NCBI GenBank assembly: GCA_963837445.1
Contig: CAWINK010000016.1
Span: forward strand, 186,001-250,000
Direction: 5' to 3'
From: JACVRW01 sp963837445
Lineage (GTDB): Bacteria > Actinomycetota > Thermoleophilia > Solirubrobacterales > Thermoleophilaceae
DNA length: 64,000 nt
Position 1 is the stretch's first letter. Each line of letters starts with the position of its first letter. This document shows, piece by piece, positions 27,263 to 35,604 of the stretch. A model generated the notes under the pieces. The model made no database searches. It was not told the origin of the DNA and was given only the letters and a program-made list of their open reading frames with translations. Made by a program: the position numbers and the translations under genes.

Positions 27263-29478
27263 GCGGCTTCCCGGCGGCGGCCCGGCGCTCGCTCGGCGAC
27301 AGCCAGCTGCGCGCCAACCTCGGGCGGGCCACGTCCACGATCCGCGACAAGCGCGCCCGTGTGGTGGCGGAGCTGCCGGACTGGGAGGAGCTGCGGGCCT
27401 CGGGCTCGGCCATCAAGGACGCGGCGCTGCTGGCGCTGGCCGACCGCCTCACGCAGCTCGAATCCGCAGTTCACGCCGCCGGCGGCCACGTTCATTGGGC
27501 GAGCGACGGCGACGAGGCGTGCTCCATCGTCGCGGCCATCGCCCACTCGCACGGCGTCGACGAGGTGGTGAAGGTGAAGTCGATCGCGACGGACGAGATC
27601 TCGCTGAACGCGCGGCTCGCCGCCGACGGCATCCTCGCGGTGGAGACGGACCTCGCCGAGCTGATCATCCAGCTCGACGACGACTTTCCCTCCCACATCC
27701 TGGTGCCGGCGATCCACCGCAACCGCGCCGAGATCCGCGACATCTTCCGGCGCGAGCTGGGCCTCGAGGAGCTCACCGACGAACCCGAGGCGCTGGCCGA
27801 GGCGGCGCGCCTGCACCTTCGGGCGAAGTTCCTGTCGGCGCGGATGGGGGTGAGCGGGGCGAACTTCGCGGTGGCGGAGACCGGCAGCGTCTGCGTGTTC
27901 GAGTCCGAGGGCAACGGCCGCATGTGCACGACGCTCCCGGATGTGCTCGTGACGGTGATGGGCGTGGAGAAGGTGGTGCCGTCATGGCGCGACATGGAGG
28001 TGTTCCTGCAGCTGCTGCCGCGCTCCTCGACGGGCGAGCGCATGAATCCCTACACGTCGGTGTGGAGCGGCGCGGCCGGCGGCGGCTCGCCGGACGCCGC
28101 GGGCCACGACGGCCCGCGCGAGTTCCACCTCGTGCTGCTCGACAACGGCCGCGTGCGCACGCTCGCCGACGAGGTCGGGCGCCAGGCGCTGCGCTGCATC
28201 CGCTGCAGCGCGTGCCTGAACGTGTGCCCGGTGTACGCGCGGGTGGGCGGCCACGCCTACGGCTCGGTCTACCCAGGTCCGATCGGGGCGATCCTGACGC
28301 CTCAGCTCAAGGGCGTCGAGGGCGACGCGGGCTCGCTCCCGTACGCGTCGTCGCTCTGCGGCGCGTGCGGCGAGGTCTGCCCGGTGAAGATCGAGATCCC
28401 GCGCCTCCTGACCCATCTGCGCGCCCGCGAGGTCGCATCCCGGTCGCGCTTCGACCCCGAGAACCTCACCATGAAGGCTCTCTTCCACACCTTCTCCTCA
28501 CGCGAGCGCTACGAACGCGCACAGAAGCTGGCTCGAACGGCGAGCCGCCCGCTGGCGCGCGGCGGCCCGGACGCGAAGGGTGGCCGCACGATCTCCAGAG
28601 CACCCGGCCCGCTCGCGGCCTGGACGAAGTCGCGCGAGCTGCCGGCGCCCGCACCCGAGACCTTCCGCGAATGGTGGCGCCGAACCCGCGAGCCGAGCGA
28701 CCCCACCCGCTCGGCCGCTCCTCCGCCCCGAGCGCCCACTCCATCCAGGTTTGCCCCGGGTAGCCGGGGTAAATGCGACAGAGGTGCCGCCGCGGACGGG
28801 GGGCCGGCCGGCGACGCGCGGACCCACATCCTTCGGAGCATCCGTTCGGCCCTCGGCGGCGCCTCGGCGCCCGACATCCCACGCAACTACCGCACCGAGG
28901 ACGAACGGCCGCGTGACGAGGTCGTAACGATGTTCGCCGAACGCGTGGCTGAGTACCGCGCGACGGTGCATCGGGTGGGCGCGGCGGAGGTGGGGGAGAC
29001 CGTTAGGCGCATCGCCGGGGATGCCGGTGCGCGCCGGATCGGAATCCCGGCGGATCTGCCGGAGGAGTGGCGGCCCAGCGCGGCCGATGGCGACCGGCCG
29101 GCGGCAGAGGCCGAGCGCTCGGCTGCGCCGCAGCTCATCGAGGACGCGACCCTCTCGGTGCAAGAGCTCGACGAGCTCGACGGCGCCCTCACGGGCTGCG
29201 CCGTGGCCGTCGCGGAGACGGGCACGTTCGTTCTCGACGGCGGTCCGGGACAGGGGCGGCGCGCGCTCACGCTTGTGCCGGACCTTCACATCTGCGTCGT
29301 GCGAGAGGATCAGGTGGTGGGGCTCGTGCCGGAGGCCGTCAGGGAACTCGAGGACGCGGTGCGGGCGGGTCGTGCGCTCACGTTCGTGTCGGGCCCGTCC
29401 GCGACGTCGGACATCGAGTTGGATCGCGTCGAGGGCGTGCATGGCCCGCGCGTGCTGCACGTGGTGCTCGTGGCCTGA
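27253..29478 (+). CDS. lutB: Fused L-lactate utilization protein LutB-LutC
   Basis: One open frame of 741 residues. Residues 1-480 are LutB: an LUD domain (ASDGDEACSIVAAIA, VKVKSIATDEISLN, ETDLAELIIQL, VAETGSVCVFESEGN) and two 4Fe-4S clusters (CIRCSACLNVCPVY, CGACGEVCPVKI). After FREWWRRTREPSD comes a Pro/Ala/Gly-rich linker of about 45 residues, then a LutC-type LUD domain from THILRSIRSALGG to VHGPRVLHVVLVA with VAETGTFVLDGGPGQGRRA. LutB and LutC are usually separate adjacent genes. I see no internal stop or frame disruption. A CCCCGG/CCGGGG hairpin sequence lies in the linker-coding DNA. The stop overlaps fmt (TGATG). Confidence 0.88.
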   Translation: MALSGFPAAARRSLGDSQLRANLGRATSTIRDKRARVVAELPDWEELRASGSAIKDAALLALADRLTQLESAVHAAGGHVHWASDGDEACSIVAAIAHSHGVDEVVKVKSIATDEISLNARLAADGILAVETDLAELIIQLDDDFPSHILVPAIHRNRAEIRDIFRRELGLEELTDEPEALAEAARLHLRAKFLSARMGVSGANFAVAETGSVCVFESEGNGRMCTTLPDVLVTVMGVEKVVPSWRDMEVFLQLLPRSSTGERMNPYTSVWSGAAGGGSPDAAGHDGPREFHLVLLDNGRVRTLADEVGRQALRCIRCSACLNVCPVYARVGGHAYGSVYPGPIGAILTPQLKGVEGDAGSLPYASSLCGACGEVCPVKIEIPRLLTHLRAREVASRSRFDPENLTMKALFHTFSSRERYERAQKLARTASRPLARGGPDAKGGRTISRAPGPLAAWTKSRELPAPAPETFREWWRRTREPSDPTRSAAPPPRAPTPSRFAPGSRGKCDRGAAADGGPAGDARTHILRSIRSALGGASAPDIPRNYRTEDERPRDEVVTMFAERVAEYRATVHRVGAAEVGETVRRIAGDAGARRIGIPADLPEEWRPSAADGDRPAAEAERSAAPQLIEDATLSVQELDELDGALTGCAVAVAETGTFVLDGGPGQGRRALTLVPDLHICVVREDQVVGLVPEAVRELEDAVRAGRALTFVSGPSATSDIELDRVEGVHGPRVLHVVLVA

Positions 29479-30377
29479 TGCGCACCGTGTACCTGGGCAC
29501 GTCCGAGTTCGCGGCGACGGTCCTCGACCGTCTGGCCGCCAGTCCGCACCGGCCGCAGCTCGTGGTCACCCGGCCCGACGCTCCGCGTGGCCGCGGCCGC
29601 AAGCTCACCGCCCCTCCCGTGGCGGACACCGCGGGGCTGCTCGGCATCGAGGTCTTCCAGCCGAAGGACGTGAACAGCGAGGAGGCTCGGGAGCGGATCG
29701 CCGGGCTGGAGCCGGCGGTGATCGCGATCTGCGCCTACGGGGCGCTCATCAAGGAACCGCTGCTCTCACAGCACGAGATGCTGAATGTGCACCCGTCGCT
29801 GCTCCCGCGCTGGCGCGGGGCCGCGCCGGTGGAGCGCGCCATCGAAGCTGGGGACGAGGAAACCGGCGTGTCGATCATGCGCCCCACGGCGGAGTTCGAC
29901 GCAGGCCCGGTCGGGGTGCAGCGCGCGGAGGCGATTCGGCCCGACGACAACTACGGCACCCTGTCGTCGCGCCTCTCGGCGCTCGGCGGTGAGCTCCTCG
30001 TGGAGGCGCTCGATCTCCAGCCCTCCTTCCGCGACCAGCCCGACACCGGGCTGACCTACGCGGAGAAGATCGGCCCCGACGATCGCCGGCTCGACCCAGG
30101 GCTCGGCGCCGACCTGCTCGAGCGGCGCGCGCGGGCGCTCACGCCGCACATCGGCGCCTACGTCGACCTCCCGTGGGACGAGCGCCTCGGCGTGACGCGC
30201 GCTGCGCTCGCACGCGGTGACGGCCCGCCTCCCGGCGAGCTCGCCGTGCGCGACGGTCGCCTGCTGTACGGCGCCGCCACTGGCGCGCTCGAGCTCCAGG
30301 AGGTGCATCCCGCCGGCAAGCGCCCGATGGACGCCGAGGCCTGGATTCGCGGCTACGGCGGACGCCTGGCCGGGTGA
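29478..30377 (+). CDS. fmt: Methionyl-tRNA formyltransferase
   Basis: A 299-residue enzyme formylating initiator Met-tRNA. Motifs are MRTVYLGTSEFAATVLDRL, TRPDAPRGRGRKL, the ICAYGALIKEPLL segment, and NVHPSLLPRWRGAAPVERAI (formyl-folate site with the catalytic Asn-His). The C-terminal OB-like tRNA-binding domain follows (VHPAGKRPMDAEAWIRGYG). It is slightly shorter than typical (about 310). The ATG overlaps the lutB-lutC stop. Here fmt is separated from def and priA, which often accompany it in other bacteria. Confidence 0.95.
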   Translation: MRTVYLGTSEFAATVLDRLAASPHRPQLVVTRPDAPRGRGRKLTAPPVADTAGLLGIEVFQPKDVNSEEARERIAGLEPAVIAICAYGALIKEPLLSQHEMLNVHPSLLPRWRGAAPVERAIEAGDEETGVSIMRPTAEFDAGPVGVQRAEAIRPDDNYGTLSSRLSALGGELLVEALDLQPSFRDQPDTGLTYAEKIGPDDRRLDPGLGADLLERRARALTPHIGAYVDLPWDERLGVTRAALARGDGPPPGELAVRDGRLLYGAATGALELQEVHPAGKRPMDAEAWIRGYGGRLAG

Positions 30378-30416
30378 GCCGCTAGCGTTGGTGGCGGTTC
30401 GTTAAGGGAGATTCCT

Positions 30417-30653
30417 TTGGCCACGGCAGGTGAGAACACCACCCAAACGGGACCCGACTGCCCATCATGCGGCGAGCCCTGGCTCCGCGGTACGAACCTC
30501 CCAGGGCGCTACCGCTGCGTCTACTGCCTGCATCGGTTCGAGCTTCGGTCAGAGTGCCCGAACTGCGGTGCTCACTCGACGATCGCGCGAATGTCAGACA
30601 CCGCCGACGTCGTCTGCCGCAACTGCGGCGGCTCGATGCTCCAGGCCATCTAG
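30417..30653 (+). CDS. Small double zinc-ribbon protein (YfgJ-like)
   Basis: A 78-residue protein from TTG 30417, with AAGGGAG as a clear ribosome-binding site 6 nt upstream; TAGCGT at 30383-30388 is a possible -10. It contains four CxxC knuckles: CPSCGEPW, CVYCLHRF, CPNCGAHS and CRNCGGSM, enough for two zinc ribbons. The order and spacing resemble E. coli YfgJ-type ribbons, whose function is unknown. Its last 60 bp overlap the end of the convergent molybdopterin oxidoreductase gene. Confidence 0.82.
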   Translation: MATAGENTTQTGPDCPSCGEPWLRGTNLPGRYRCVYCLHRFELRSECPNCGAHSTIARMSDTADVVCRNCGGSMLQAI

Positions 30654-32870
30654 CGCGCTGACCTCGACCGGTATCCCGTTCAGAACGGCGTTCCCGGACA
30701 GCGGCTCGACCATCGACTCGTCTGAAAGCACGTTGCTGTTCACACCGGCGTGCGCCGCGGCCACGCCCATGCGGACCCCGCTGGCGCCGTGCCCCCAGCC
30801 GTGTGGGATCGACACCACGCCCGGCATGATGTCCTCGGTGGTCTCGACCGGCGCCTCGAGTGAGCCCGCCGCCGAGCTGACCCGAGCCGGCTCGCCGTCG
30901 GCAAGGCCGAGCCGCTCCGCGTCATCCGGATGGATGTGGAGCGTGCAGCGCTCCTTGCCCTTCACCAGGGCCGGAAGATTGTGCATCCAGGAGTTGTTCG
31001 AGCGCAGCTGGCGGCGGCCGATGAGCACCATCCCGCCGTTCCGCTCCCGGGCCATTGCGGCGCGCATGCGGTCGAGGTCCGCCACGATCGGCTCCGGCGC
31101 CAGCTCGACCTTGCCCGATTCCGTGCGCAGCACCTCGGGCAGCCGCGGCTGGAGCGGTCCCAGGTCGATCCCGTGCGGGTTCTGCTCGAGCCGGTCGAGC
31201 GTGAGGCCCTCGGGGTCGCTCCCGAAGCCGTCGCCGTAGGGGCCCGAGCGCAGCATGAAGTCGAGCACCCGCTCCGGGCCGTGCCGCGGCTCGAGCGCCT
31301 CCAGCAGCTCGGCGGGCTCGCGGCCTGCGACGGGCGAGGCCTCGTTGCCGATCTCGCGCTGGATCAGGGTCTGGATCACCATGTCGTCGAACACCCCGGC
31401 GTCCGCGTTCGGCCCCTGGCCGGCGATCACGCCGGCGAGCCGCATGAACACCTCCCACTCGGCGGGGCCCTCGCGCTCGAATACCGGCGGCGAGTAGTTC
31501 GCCACGTTGCGCGTGGCCAGCTGGTAGAGGGCGAGGTCGTAGTGGGCCTTCTCGAGCGGCTCCGGCGCGGGCAGGACCACGTCCGCGTGGCGGGTCGTCT
31601 CGTTCACGTAGATGTCGATCGAGAGCATGAAGTCGAGGCCCTCGACCGCGCCCTCGAGACGATCGCTGTTCGGGGTGGACAGGATCGGGTTGCCGGCCAC
31701 CGTGATCAGCGCACGCACCTGGCCCTCGCCGGGCGTGTCGATCTCCTCGGCCAGGGCCGACACCGGCAGCTCGCCGAAGACCTCCGGCAGGCCGCGCACC
31801 CGGCTGCTCCAGCGGCCGAACCGCACGCCCCGCCGGGCGCCGCCCCAGGACGAGTTCTTCTGGCCGGCCGCCGCACGCGTGAACATCGCGCCGCCCTCGC
31901 GGTCGAGGTTGCCGGTGAGCGCGTTCAGCACGTCCACGAGCCAGCTCGCGTGCGTGCCGAACTCCTGCGTGCAGGTCCCGATGCGCGCGTACACGCAGCC
32001 GCGCTCGGCGGCGGCCAGCTCGCGCGCCATGCGGCGGATCTCCTCGGCGTCGATCCCGCACGCGCCGGCCACCGCTTCCGGCGTGAAGTCGCGCACGAGG
32101 GTGCGCACCTCGTCGAGACCGTTCAGGTGCTCGGTGAGCGCGCCCGGCGCGTCGAGTTCCTCCTCGACGATCGTGCAGGCCATTGCCGCGAGCAGCAGCG
32201 CGTCGGTGCCGGGCCGAATGAAGTGGTGCTCGTCCGCCTCCTCCGCGGTGCGGGTGCGGCGCGGGTCCACGACCGCGACCTTGCCGCCGCGCTCGCGGAT
32301 GCGGCGCAGCCGCCCGCGCATGTCGGGCGCGGTGAGCAGGCTGCCGTTCGACACGAGCGGGTTCGCGCCCAGCAGCAGCAGGTGGTCGCAGTTGTCCACG
32401 TCCGGGACCGGTACCGACAGCATCGCGCCGAACATCAGTCCGGCGGACACCTGCTTCGGCATCTGGTCCACCGTCGACGCCGAGTACACGTTCTGGGAGC
32501 CCAGCACGCGCAGCCACGCCGGTCCGTGGATGAGCGCCGACAGGTTGTGGGCGTTCGGGTTGCCGAGGTACACGGCCACGGCGTTCTTGCCGTGCTCGGC
32601 GATCAGCGGCGTGAGCCGGCTGTCGATCTCCTCGAAGGCCTCGTCCCAGCTGGCCTCCACCAGCTCGCCGTCGCGGCGGACCAGGGGAGTCGTGAGACGG
32701 TCGGGGTCCTCGTGGAGCTGCTTGACCCCGAACGCCTTCGGGCAGATGAAGCCGCGGCTGAAGACGTCGTCCGCGTCGCCTCGAACCGACACCACCTCCC
32801 GTCCCTCGGTCTCGATCTCGAGACCGCAGGTGGCTTCGCAGAAGGGGCAGGTCCGGTAGTGCGTGGCCAT
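30594..32870 (-). CDS. Molybdopterin-dependent oxidoreductase (DMSO reductase superfamily), substrate unknown
   Basis: A 758-residue cytosolic-type enzyme without a Tat signal. The N-terminal 4Fe-4S motif is CPFCEATCGLEIE with the fourth Cys in SRGFICPKAFGV. The molybdopterin domains follow: VYLGNPNAHN, NCDHLLLLGANPLVSNG, VVDPRRTRTAEEAD, HHFIRPGTDALLLAAM, LITVAGNPILSTPN, and the C-terminal dinucleotide-binding domain (MLSIDIYVNETTRHADVVLPA, GRRQLRSNNSWMHN, HIHPDDAERLGLADG). In the usual metal-ligand region I read SASTVDQMPKQ, lacking the Cys or SeCys of formate dehydrogenases. The physiological reaction is not evident. No redox partner is adjacent. TAGATT lies 6 nt before ATG 32870. Confidence 0.85.
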   Translation of the reverse strand: MATHYRTCPFCEATCGLEIETEGREVVSVRGDADDVFSRGFICPKAFGVKQLHEDPDRLTTPLVRRDGELVEASWDEAFEEIDSRLTPLIAEHGKNAVAVYLGNPNAHNLSALIHGPAWLRVLGSQNVYSASTVDQMPKQVSAGLMFGAMLSVPVPDVDNCDHLLLLGANPLVSNGSLLTAPDMRGRLRRIRERGGKVAVVDPRRTRTAEEADEHHFIRPGTDALLLAAMACTIVEEELDAPGALTEHLNGLDEVRTLVRDFTPEAVAGACGIDAEEIRRMARELAAAERGCVYARIGTCTQEFGTHASWLVDVLNALTGNLDREGGAMFTRAAAGQKNSSWGGARRGVRFGRWSSRVRGLPEVFGELPVSALAEEIDTPGEGQVRALITVAGNPILSTPNSDRLEGAVEGLDFMLSIDIYVNETTRHADVVLPAPEPLEKAHYDLALYQLATRNVANYSPPVFEREGPAEWEVFMRLAGVIAGQGPNADAGVFDDMVIQTLIQREIGNEASPVAGREPAELLEALEPRHGPERVLDFMLRSGPYGDGFGSDPEGLTLDRLEQNPHGIDLGPLQPRLPEVLRTESGKVELAPEPIVADLDRMRAAMARERNGGMVLIGRRQLRSNNSWMHNLPALVKGKERCTLHIHPDDAERLGLADGEPARVSSAAGSLEAPVETTEDIMPGVVSIPHGWGHGASGVRMGVAAAHAGVNSNVLSDESMVEPLSGNAVLNGIPVEVSALDGLEHRAAAVAADDVGGV

Positions 32871-32876
32871 TCGCGC

Positions 32877-32882
32877 AATCTA
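32877..32882 (-). promoter_or_regulatory. Candidate -10 element (TAGATT, minus strand) for the molybdopterin oxidoreductase
   Basis: TAGATT ends 6 nt before ATG 32870 within the 18-bp gap after the upstream minus-strand gene, suggesting an internal leaderless promoter. Confidence 0.4.
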
Positions 32883-32888
32883 CTCCCG

Positions 32889-33617
32889 TTACTGGCGCAG
32901 CTCGATCCAGAGTGCGCGCGATGTGCAGGTGAGTACGCCGTCCGAGTCGTACAGCGCGGCGGCGGCGCGGCGCTTGCGACCGTCCACCTCGAGGCCCCAC
33001 GACAGGATCGTGTGGGGCTCGCCCACGCGCACCGCGCAGCCGAGCCGGGCGGAGAGGCTGGCGAGCACCATCGGCGGGCCCTCCCCGAAGTTCGCGACGG
33101 GCGCGCTCGTGGGGCAGTCGAGCGCCGCCCACACCAGTTCGGGCCGCACCCAGCCGTGGCCGTCGCCCTCCGCCTCGCCGGGAGTCCAGCACGCGCCGAA
33201 GAGCCCCTCGCGGTCGGGCAGCGCGGCGGGGAAGATGCGCATCCCGTCGCCGGCCTCGCGGGCCGGGCCGCAGACCACACAGGTCGGGAAGGGATGTTCC
33301 GCGGTCCAGATCTCGCGCCCGGCCTCCTCCGCGGCGGCCACCTCGCCGCGCGGCACCGCATCGGGCACGTCGAAGCGCAGCTCGGTCGGCTGACCCTCGG
33401 CAACCAGCGTGTCACCGTCGCGAAGCTCCACGCGCTCGCCGTCGCGGACGACCTCGAGCGGGTGCTCGAGCGGCGGCGGCTTGCGTAGCGACACCTCCAC
33501 CTCCTCCGCGCCCACGAGCTGCGCGAGCCGCCCGCACGTGTAGCCGCCGTTCGCGGATCCAGGCGGGCCGTTGAAGCGCGCCGGGATCGTGAGCATCTCA
33601 GGCAGGGACGGCGTCAC
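32889..33617 (-). CDS. Hotdog/thioesterase-like protein of unknown function
   Basis: A 242-residue soluble protein. The N-terminal IPARFNGPPGSANGGYTCGRLAQLV and the later LVWAALDCPTSAPVANFGEGPPMVLASLS and RRAAAALYDSDG resemble double-hotdog acyl-CoA thioesterase-like proteins common in actinobacteria. The segment FPTCVVCGPAREAGDGMRIFP contains a CxxC pair. The GTG start overlaps the peroxiredoxin stop (GTGA); an internal ATG seven codons later is the alternative start. No catalytic residue can be assigned. Confidence 0.65.
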   Translation of the reverse strand: MTPSLPEMLTIPARFNGPPGSANGGYTCGRLAQLVGAEEVEVSLRKPPPLEHPLEVVRDGERVELRDGDTLVAEGQPTELRFDVPDAVPRGEVAAAEEAGREIWTAEHPFPTCVVCGPAREAGDGMRIFPAALPDREGLFGACWTPGEAEGDGHGWVRPELVWAALDCPTSAPVANFGEGPPMVLASLSARLGCAVRVGEPHTILSWGLEVDGRKRRAAAALYDSDGVLTCTSRALWIELRQ

Positions 33618-34075
33618 GCACGCGCGGGCAGGGTGGCTAGCGCTTCGCGGAGATCGTCCACGGACTGGTAGTCGAGGCCCAGGCGGTGGTCATGCCGGTA
33701 GCGCACGATCCCGTCCTCGTCGATCACGATCACCGCGCGCTTCGTGCCGACTATCGGCGCGTGTGCGCCGTACTGCTTGGCCACGGCGCCGCCCTCGTCG
33801 GCGAGCAGGGGCACATTGAGCCCGTGCTTCTCGGCCCACCCCTGATGAGAGTCAACGCTCTGCGACGAGATGCCCACAACCGTGGCCTCGAGCGAGCCGA
33901 ACGCGTCAGCGTTGTCGCGGTACGAGCAGAACTGCTTGGTGCAGACGGCCGTGTTGTCGCCCGGATAGAAGAGCAGGACGACGCGCTCGCCACGGTGGTC
34001 CGAGAGCCGGAAGCTGCCCCCGGTGCCGTCGAGTTGGAAGTCGGGCGCGGGGTCGCCTACCTGGGGCTTTGCCAT
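33614..34075 (-). CDS. bcp: Thiol peroxidase of the Bcp/PrxQ family
   Basis: A 153-residue peroxiredoxin: MAKPQVGDPAPDFQLDGTGG, then VVLLFYPGDNTAVCTKQFCSYRD. The peroxidatic Cys is in AVCTKQF and the presumed resolving Cys lies five residues on, the Bcp arrangement. The usual TPG before the cysteine is replaced by GDNTAV. It reduces hydroperoxides using thioredoxin. The downstream hotdog-like gene overlaps the stop. TATCCT lies 6 nt before the ATG. Confidence 0.92.
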   Translation of the reverse strand: MAKPQVGDPAPDFQLDGTGGSFRLSDHRGERVVLLFYPGDNTAVCTKQFCSYRDNADAFGSLEATVVGISSQSVDSHQGWAEKHGLNVPLLADEGGAVAKQYGAHAPIVGTKRAVIVIDEDGIVRYRHDHRLGLDYQSVDDLREALATLPARA

Positions 34076-34081
34076 GAGCGG

Positions 34082-34087
34082 AGGATA
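34082..34087 (-). promoter_or_regulatory. Candidate -10 element (TATCCT, minus strand) for leaderless bcp
   Basis: TATCCT ends 6 nt before ATG 34075 with no ribosome-binding site between. The palindromic repeat at 34097-34134 lies just upstream, over the -35 region. Confidence 0.45.
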
Positions 34088-34096
34088 CGGAGGGTA

Positions 34097-34134
34097 TGGC
34101 GCTTTCCGTTGCGAGATGGAAACGGAAAGCGCCA
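34097..34134. repeat. Palindromic repeat, copy 1 (GGCGCTTTCCGTT arms)
   Basis: Arms of 14 bp (34097-34110, TGGCGCTTTCCGTT, and 34121-34134) are perfectly complementary around a 10-nt loop. The reverse complement matches the element at 49645-49682 at all but three of the 36 core positions, so this is a dispersed repeat. It lies between the flippase stop and bcp, where its hairpin could end the flippase transcript. Confidence 0.85.
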
Positions 34135-34194
34135 CACCCACGTCCGGCCGCCGCGGATGGGCGCCCACGCCGGCGCACCCTCGATGCTGCCGTC

Positions 34195-35604
34195 CTACGC
34201 GCGCCGGTACAGCCCGTACAGCGCCGCGCTCAGAACTGCGGCCGCGGCCACGAACGCCAGCTCCACCTGGAGCACGCGGTCGTCGAAGTCCGCGAGCAGC
34301 AGGAACAGGACGAAGCCCGCGGCGCCGCCGGCCCAGCACGCCGAGGCCCTCGCCGCGAGTCCGTGGGCGAGCAGCGCCTGGTTCAGGGTGGCCGCCGCGA
34401 GGTAGAGGCCCATGCCGATCGCCACGAGCACGAGGCCGCCGCGCTCGTAGTCGAAGTCGCCGCCGAAGAGCAGGTCCATGAGCGCCGGCCCAGCCACCAG
34501 CATCACGAGCGCCACGCAGCCCGCGAAGCCGGCGATCGCGGTGAGCGTGAGATTCACGCTGCGCCGGAACGGGTCCGACTCTCCGCTCGCGCGCAGGCGG
34601 GTGAGGTGGGGGAGGATCGAAGTCTGGATCGCCTGGAAGAGCTGGAGCGGCGCGCGCGCGATCAGGAGGACGTTGAAGGTGAAGCCGGCGAGCGCCGCGC
34701 CGCCGTTGTCCTCGGTGGCCTTCACGAGCAGCGGGCCGGCGTTCAGGAAGGTCTGCTCGCAGAGCATGATCAAGAGGACCGCTGACGCGAAGCCGGCGCC
34801 GTGGCCGAGGGTAAAGGCCGAGTCCTCGGCCGTCCCCCGAAGGGTGGTGCCGGAGGCGTCACCCTGAAGGGCAGGCTCCCGGGCCGCGGGCTCGTCGCGC
34901 GCGGCCGCGTCGAGGAGCGCGGGGTCGGGATCCTCCGCGCCATCAGCGCGCGGCGCCAGCCCGCGCGCCAGCGCCAGCGGTACCACCGCCAGCGACACGA
35001 TCGGCGCAGCGGCCATTCCGAGCGCCACCGCCGACTGGCCCTCGGCGATCCCGATCGCCACCGCGAGCGCGAACAGGCAGCGCGAGCTGGCCTCCATCAG
35101 CACCAGCCCGCCGTAGAGAGGGAAGTGGCGATGGCCCGCGAGGTAGCCGCGCGCGAAGTAACTCGCGGCGTACGCGAGCACGCTCACGAGCAGCACCCAG
35201 TAGAGCGTCGAGGAGCCGCCGAACAGGTCGTTCTCGATCGGGTCGCGCAGCACGAGCGCAACCAGAGCGAACAGCGCCCCCAGCGCCAGCTGGATCGTGG
35301 CCGCGATGCGCAGGTGCTCGCTGCCGTGCACGCCGCGGGCGTCGCGGTCGGCGATCGTGCGCGAGAGCAGCTGCTCCACCGGCCGGTAGAGCACGGACAC
35401 CGTGATGAACACCGCCGACCACAGCAGCGTGATGTGGCCGTACTCCTCCTCCGACAGCGAGTAGCTCGCCAGGGAGAAGTAGGCGAACGTGATGATTCCG
35501 GTGGCGCCTATCCCCACCGACAGGACCGCGGCCCCGCGGCCGTACGACGAAGTCCGACGGTGCGCACCCGGCCGAGCCGGGTGCTTGCCGCTAAACCCGG
35601 ACAA
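34195..35604 (-). CDS. Oligosaccharide flippase / polysaccharide export membrane protein (MATE/Wzx-like)
   Basis: A 469-residue polytopic membrane protein with about 12-14 hydrophobic helices, for example AAVLSVGIGATGIITFAYFSL, HITLLWSAVFITVSVLYRPVEQLLSRTIADR, YWVLLVSVLAYAASYFARGYLAGH and GGAALAGFTFNVLLIARAPLQLFQAIQTSILPHLTRL. The RPxxQxLSRxIA and Q..ILPHLT patterns are typical of polysaccharide flippases that move lipid-linked glycans. The TTG start at 35604 overlaps the methyltransferase stop by 14 bp; this start is uncertain. It is the last gene of GT2-methyltransferase-flippase. Confidence 0.83.
   Translation of the reverse strand: MSGFSGKHPARPGAHRRTSSYGRGAAVLSVGIGATGIITFAYFSLASYSLSEEEYGHITLLWSAVFITVSVLYRPVEQLLSRTIADRDARGVHGSEHLRIAATIQLALGALFALVALVLRDPIENDLFGGSSTLYWVLLVSVLAYAASYFARGYLAGHRHFPLYGGLVLMEASSRCLFALAVAIGIAEGQSAVALGMAAAPIVSLAVVPLALARGLAPRADGAEDPDPALLDAAARDEPAAREPALQGDASGTTLRGTAEDSAFTLGHGAGFASAVLLIMLCEQTFLNAGPLLVKATEDNGGAALAGFTFNVLLIARAPLQLFQAIQTSILPHLTRLRASGESDPFRRSVNLTLTAIAGFAGCVALVMLVAGPALMDLLFGGDFDYERGGLVLVAIGMGLYLAAATLNQALLAHGLAARASACWAGGAAGFVLFLLLADFDDRVLQVELAFVAAAAVLSAALYGLYRRA

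Noticed and set aside
28498..29460. Minus-strand open frame antisense to the LutC domain
   Set aside because: No recognisable motif and it conflicts with a clear LUD domain on the plus strand.
30930..33488. 852-residue plus-strand open frame antisense to the molybdopterin oxidoreductase
   Set aside because: Composition is Arg/His/Val/Ala-rich without domains. The minus-strand frame carries conserved 4Fe-4S and molybdopterin motifs.
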